A DNA stretch of 64,000 nt from positions 558,001 to 622,000 of the forward strand of contig RCSZ01000015.1 in the NCBI GenBank assembly GCA_014898425.1, in the 5' to 3' direction. This DNA is from Botryotinia globosa. Taxonomy: Eukaryota; Ascomycota; Leotiomycetes; Helotiales; Sclerotiniaceae. Shown in pieces: positions 59,101 through 64,000 of the stretch. Position 1 is the first letter of the stretch; each line of letters begins with the position of its first letter. The notes under the pieces are model-generated. The model saw nothing but the letters and a program-made list of their open reading frames with translations. It made no database searches and had not been told where the DNA came from. Position numbers and translations under genes: made by a program.

Positions 59101-60825
59101 ATCATTGAAACGGTTACAGAAGTATATTCGGATACTTCGGAGGAAAGAGAAAATGCAGCAAATGTTGAAGACACCGAGTCTCCAAAGCCTTCAGAGCCTG
59201 AGCGGGCCTCAAGACAACGACCCGAAGAACAACAGGAAGAAATTGAGACGGAAAATAGGACGCAACGGCGTTTCAGAAATGAGATTTTAGATATCTTATG
59301 GAAATATCTTGCTCTCAAGGAGGAAATCTGGTTCAAGCGCAACGCTATCATACATGGCGCTCCAAGTTCCAAGCACAATTTCGAAGCACATCTTGCCGCT
59401 GAAGATGTAAACGATATCCGCCAATATGTACAGAACAGTATGGAAATGTTAGGTATGAGGAACGAACCGCGCGATACCCTTACCTGTCCCAACTTAGTTA
59501 CACGCGCAAATAATCACTTATTAAGGGCACGTCGCGTGCGGGAAATCTTTGATACTTGGTATAGAAGACAAGGTCAACAGAAGAGACAGGATGTTTCTTC
59601 TTCTAACGCGCGTGCAGGATCTTCAGATACTGGCGAGGCCAGTTCGGTTACGGCAGGGGGTGCGGGAATCTTGGATGAGTGGCCTTTCGCAGCAGCTCCG
59701 AGTGAGAATTTTCGGCGTGATAGAAATGCCACCGAGATGGGTGCGGATATCCCGAGAACTTCTTCTGATACTCAATTATGTCGTAGAAGGTCTTCACTCA
59801 TCTTGGCTCCGCTTCCGAATTTGTTCCCAGCGCCTCAACCTGATCAAGCATTTAGGGGTGAAACACATGGGGAATCTTCGAGGAGCGGCGCCGCTGGAAA
59901 TGGAGGTAGTATCGCGGAGAAGATAGATGTGTTGAGAGTGAAAAACAACATTGCTTCCAAAGCTTCTCAATCCGAGTCCAGTGTTAAAACCACTGATAGT
60001 AATGAAACTACGCAAGGCGGCATGCCTAACTGTCGAGAGCAAAACGAGGATTATGTATATCAAGATCCCATTCCAACAGAAATCATGCAGAGACTTGGAG
60101 ACTTGGGAGCGTCGCGTGTGGAAGCGGTGAATCTTCTCAACGCTACTGCGGGTGATGTTGATCGTGCGGCTGCAGTGCTGCAAAATGAAAATCCGCTCGA
60201 TCAGGAAGATATGAGGAATATGCTTGTGGATCCGGAGAATGATCTGCATCAGGTTGTGGTGGTAACGGGTGTTCCACCCCGGAGAGCATTTTTGGCTTTG
60301 CTTGTCAGTGAGAGTGATGTTGGTGGGGCGATTGATCTTTTAACGGGTGAAGCGATTGGTGCGACGATGAATGATGAGGCGCCAGTTGATGAGGTTATTA
60401 GCGAAGAGGATAGTGGGAATGCATCGAGTGGAAATGAGTTGGAGAAAGATAGGGAAGGAGAGGAGCGTGAGAAGAATAGTAGTGAGGAGTCGGATGTGGA
60501 AGTTACGGAAACAGTCGAGGCATTCGAGCCTCTTGCTAGCGAGACGGAAGATCATAAGGGGGGAGATGAGCTCAAGGAGGACAATGGTGAAGGGGCGAAT
60601 CTTGATGCTGCTGAATCGGATGAGGAATACCAGTCCCTTATTGGCCAGGCGGAAAACAATGATGAGGATGATGTACACGATGAAGAAGATAGCATGGATA
60701 ATGCTGGCCATGCTGATACAGATGACAATGGAGATAACAGAGCAGGCGAGGCACCCGCTATTGAGCCGGAGATGGTATTTACTTCTCGTAAAGGAAAAGA
60801 AAGAGCAGAGGGGTATAATCTCTGA
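56142..60825 (+). CDS. Large acidic protein with UBA-like C-terminal modules, function unknown
   Basis: Protein of 1528 residues from two exons (56142-56552 and 56650-60825; the 97-bp intron joins GLVN to HDELLHYIPRPH in frame). The N-terminus (MVFRPNPAISSVRALLAEPK) and the region to about residue 220 look folded. The middle is a long hydrophilic Ser/Glu-rich stretch with a CDKCKKTF patch near residue 625 and a seven-unit (E/G)NETV repeat. A helical block (ILDILWKYLALKEEIWFKRNAII) follows. Near the C-terminus EIMQRLGDLGASRVEAVNLL with NATAGDVDRAAAVLQ is UBA-like, and VVVVTGVPPRRAFLALLVSE with DVGGAIDLL resembles a second copy. UBA modules bind ubiquitin or ubiquitin-like proteins; that role here is inference. 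The tail is strongly acidic and ends in SRKGKERAEGYNL. No signal peptide or membrane helix is visible. Confidence 0.75.
58951..59055 (+). repeat. In-frame 15-bp minisatellite coding for (E/G)NETV
   Basis: Seven tandem 15-bp units; the five at 58966-59040 are identical (GAAACTGTCGGAAAT) and the outer two differ by a few bases. The unit length is a multiple of three, so copy changes keep the reading frame. The repeat encodes Asn-Glu-Thr runs, with no N-glycosylation meaning unless secreted. Confidence 0.95.
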
Positions 60826-61321
60826 TAATTGGGCAGACTTTCCTTCAGGGCTGGGTTTGGCAAATAGCTGTATGTCTTTATTTCTTGTTCTTTGAGAAAA
60901 AAATCAGCGGATTGTATATAAATAGCGGGGTTTGGGGATAATTGGAATAGTTCAAGCGTATGACAGATATTTTTCTAATGCTTCATTGTGGACATGAAAG
61001 ATGATTGATTGAATCCTGTTTCAATATTATGATGAAATGATAGGATCGCAAAGTTTACAGCTGGCCGGGTAATAGGGTGGTTTCATTGCTTTTATTGCAT
61101 ATACCTCTTTTCCACTTTGAAGCTCTGTCTACATCTGAGTGGACTGTGGAGGGGTAGAGGGGGTGGAGTAGTAAAGGTGGAAGCGCTAGCTTTTGATTCA
61201 TCTTTGATTTGTTCACATGAGGTTTAGGAAAGCGAGCTCCACTCTTGAAACAAGCATTACATCATAAGAGCGACAAAGCGATTGAGGTGCGTATCGGGCC
61301 AGTCTACTATATCACAAAACC
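60826..61321. other. Intergenic, convergent 3' ends
   Basis: Between the UBA-like gene (+) and the GH5 gene (-). No open frame with a motif; presumed terminators only. Confidence 0.6.
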
Positions 61322-62796
61322 TCATTGCTCTCCCTCAGCTCTCCTCCTCACTTCCGCAAAATCACTCAACACCTTATTCAAACCCTCTCTGCGCATGCAA
61401 TTTTCGAATTTCCAACTTCCCGCCAAAGCATCCAATTGATTTTCATCCAGCCCTCTAAAAAGCTCCGCAAACTCATCTGAGAAAGGCTTCACAGCGTACG
61501 TTTGTACCACTGCTCTCAAAATTTGTCTTTGAACGCCCCAGTTTGTCGGGTATTCATCTTTGGCTTTTGGGGCATTTTCTTCGATCCACTTCACGAGCGG
61601 ATCTAATGCTTTATCTAATGATTCGGAAGCGGGGGGTCCCCATAGATCGAGCTGGAGAGCGCGTTTCTTCTCGACGAAGGAGGATATGAGGGAGTTGTAT
61701 GGGGAGGAGGGAGATGTGGTTACCATGCCTTGGAGACCGAGATCTTTGTAGAGCCAGATACTCCAGGGGATTTGGTATTTATCGTAGATTTGTAGTTGAG
61801 CGCCCAGGAGAGAGTAGCGCTGGGCGTTTACTTCCGAGGCGTTGGGTTCGAGAGATGGGTCAGCGTAGACGGGACCGAATTCGCCGTTCCAGCTGGGGAC
61901 GGAGTGGGTATGCATGAATTTGCATTTGCGTAGGAAACTCGATTCGAGTTGGTCGATTTGGGCGGGAGAATTGGTGAAGGGGGTGCCAGTCGGGAAACCC
62001 ATAGATGAATAGTCGTGTAGTGAGTAGGCGCAGTTGGGAAGAATGGTGTTGAAGTGTTTCCATTCCATGGCGAAGGTATTTCCGTCTAGCCAGAGAATGT
62101 GGTTGGGGTCTATTTGGCGAATTTCGGATTCGAAACGAGTGTAGAATTCTGGGAGACGATGATGTTCGGGATCGCAGGGCTCGTTGATGGGGTTGTAGCC
62201 TGCTACCCATGGGTTGTCGCGGTAGCGGGCGGCGATTTGCGACCACAGCCATATTGTACGATCTTGGTGATCTTTGTGGTCCCAGAAAGAGGCATAGTTT
62301 GATGGATTATCGGAATGCCATTCTGGGTTTTGGGAACCAGGGACAGTATGCATGTCGAGGATGGTATAGATTTTATGTTTGGCGCACTATTTATGTTAAT
62401 ATATGTAGACATAGAGATTCGGGATATACTTACAAGATCAACAACACGATCCAGATGTTTGAACCCACTTTCTTTCAAAACTCTAGGATTCATGTCATCT
62501 TCAAAATGACGATAATTGAATGGCAAACGTAGACAATTCAAACCCAGGCTAGCAAAGAATTTGGCATCTTCTTCCATGAAGAAATATTCTAGGAATTTAT
62601 CAAAGAAGAACTCATATTTCTCCTTGCCAAGGACTTTTAACATGGCAGCTCGATGTTGATGTTCTTGGGCCGGAAAGCCGGTGATGAAGTTCTCCATGTT
62701 CATCCATCCTCCTAGACCCGCCCCACGAAGGACGACTGATTTACCAGAGTTGTCGACGATTTGATCGCCTTTTACGCGAAGGATGCCGTTAGACAT
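61322..62796 (-). CDS. GH5 family glucosidase-like enzyme (exo-beta-1,3-glucanase Exg3-like), intracellular
   Basis: Predicted retaining glycosidase of 475 residues from two exons (62796-62434 and 62386-61322); the 47-bp intron joins RVVDL to CAKHKIYTILDMH. It opens ILRVKGDQIVDNSGKSVVLRG, then GAGLGGWMNMENFITGFPA and LGLNCLRLPFNYRHFED, as in Exg3-type fungal GH5 proteins. The acid/base Glu is in GYNPINEP (about Glu190) and the nucleophile Glu in WNGEFG (about Glu290), with HDYSSMGFP between them. There is no signal peptide at MSNGILRV, which suggests a cytosolic enzyme; an upstream in-frame Met at 62856 would add a hydrophobic stretch (MLALFLQSYKLPNCF) that could target it elsewhere. The start at 62796 is preferred by similarity. 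The substrate may be beta-glucan or a glucoside such as a glucolipid; sequence alone does not decide. Confidence 0.85.
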
Positions 62797-64000
62797 GTTG
62801 TAAATGGGAGAGAAGCAGTTTGGTAACTTGTACGACTGTAAGAAAAGTGCCAACAAAAAGTTTCCTACTGCAAGAACTTTCAGTCATAAGAATAAAGAGA
62901 AAGTTCGCACGTCTGGAAGCTCAAAATTATATAGTTCTACACTTTATGTAATTGAAGTCAATATCTTTGCATTTAGGCTGATATTCAAAGTTGTAAATAT
63001 TACTATATTTGTATAACCCCACCTTGAGCTCCCCCACGTTTCCTCCATTTTATCCGAACCTAGAGTAGAATTTGATCAACGACATGACTTTTCAAGCGTG
63101 CCAATCAGAGAACACTAGATCTTGAGATTGAAGTACTGGTCCAAAGTAAAAAAATGTTGCTGGGTCAAGTGGTGAGTAGGGTGTACATATATGTTTCGGG
63201 TGAACGGTTGGAGGCTCGGGTATACATGGAACACGGAAGGACTTTGGGATGCAATTGGTCAATATCCGAAGCTTGCCGAGAGAATGTCAAGCCAATTCCC
63301 TAAATTGTGTTTTGAGTACTTGGGTGTCGTATCGTAATCTATAAGAAACTTGAACTTTCGGCATGATGCCATTTCATCCACCGTGGAGATTTGGTCTGGT
63401 TATAGAGGAAGTAACTTCGAGTAAGCTTGTTCCCAACTATGGGAAGTATATGGCTTTGTAGAAGATGGGATGAGATTGTAACTTAAAAGGCCAAGCTTTT
63501 GACCTAGCTATTCTCAATGAATGAATGCTTTTCGAGTAGCAAAATATCAATAACCTTCGCATAAAGATAGAACCATATTCTGAATCCGGTTTGAACAATA
63601 CGCACCGCACCGTATAATATCAGCATGGATATGTGCGATGATAGTTAAAATAGTCTGCCTCCACGGCAGTGGCCCCCGGAGGGCCAGCGGAGCGTCATCT
63701 GAAGCTCTCAAATTCTCAGATTCTCATAGCTCTCTCCACTCGAAAAGATTACTTCCTTGTGAGACTCACATACCTATTCTCTCGTGATCCTCCTCCTCCT
63801 CCTTCTCCGAAAATAACCCAAGATCTCTCAACTCTCAAATGCCGACCTCGGTCCACTTTCAACACGTGATACATCAAAATCATGCAACCTTACCTATCTA
63901 GGTTTAGTTTCAACAATCGGGAACCAGCCGGAAACCTTGGTCAACACTCAACACAAACAACAGCTTACCTAAGCTGTTGTTACCCATATGAAATGAAGGA
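62797..64000. other. Right-edge intergenic region
   Basis: 1.2 kb with no supportable gene. It holds the promoter of the GH5 gene on its left. Near 63785-63810 there is a short CCT-rich run. A gene may start beyond the window. Confidence 0.5.

Noticed and set aside
1..64000. tRNA, rRNA and snRNA genes
   Set aside because: I scanned by eye for TTCGA-type T-loops and known rRNA stretches and saw none I could support. tRNAscan-SE and Infernal would settle this.

Overview
The window is nuclear DNA of a filamentous ascomycete. Genes carry short GT..AG introns (about 45-95 bp, a few with a TACTAAT- or CTAAC-like branch site), and fungal-specific families occur (2EXR, HET, class V chitinase, LysM, GH55). 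Gene-rich segments alternate with extremely AT-rich islands of the kind left by repeat-induced point mutation (RIP). Gene content and the two-speed composition suggest Leotiomycetes, possibly Sclerotiniaceae; the rank is inference.

Layout: 1-7450 is an AT-rich island holding a 353-bp inverted-repeat element. 7.5-22.3 kb is a housekeeping block: a GRE2-like reductase (-), a glycolipid transfer protein of the HET-C2 type (+), a 2EXR protein (-), a METTL16-type RNA methyltransferase (-), a macro-domain protein (-), glutaminyl-tRNA synthetase (+) and a broken MFS transporter (-). 22.3-33.8 kb is repeat-rich and decayed: two 473-bp copies of one MITE (the second nested inside another MITE with TTA target duplication), a HET-domain pseudogene, an AT-rich island and one intact gene of unknown function.

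33.8-44.3 kb carries two large divergently transcribed secreted enzymes: a GH55 beta-1,3-glucanase-like protein with C-terminal LysM-like modules, and a GH18 chitinase with three N-terminal chitin-binding modules. They share a 0.8-kb intergenic region and target the two main polymers of fungal cell walls. 45.7-49.5 kb holds tandem paralogues of unknown function; one has two in-frame stops, the other a suspicious poly-A tract. 50.0-55.3 kb encodes a 1526-residue protein that appears to combine a ubiquitin-like segment, two HMG-box-like modules and a large SLIP-GC/dynamin-like GTPase; this is the most unusual architecture in the window. 56.1-60.8 kb encodes a 1528-residue acidic protein with UBA-like C-terminal modules and an in-frame minisatellite. 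61.3-62.8 kb is an intracellular GH5 glucosidase-like gene.

Exon boundaries were worked out by hand from reading frame, splice consensus and family conservation. No database search was possible; family names rest on recognised motifs.
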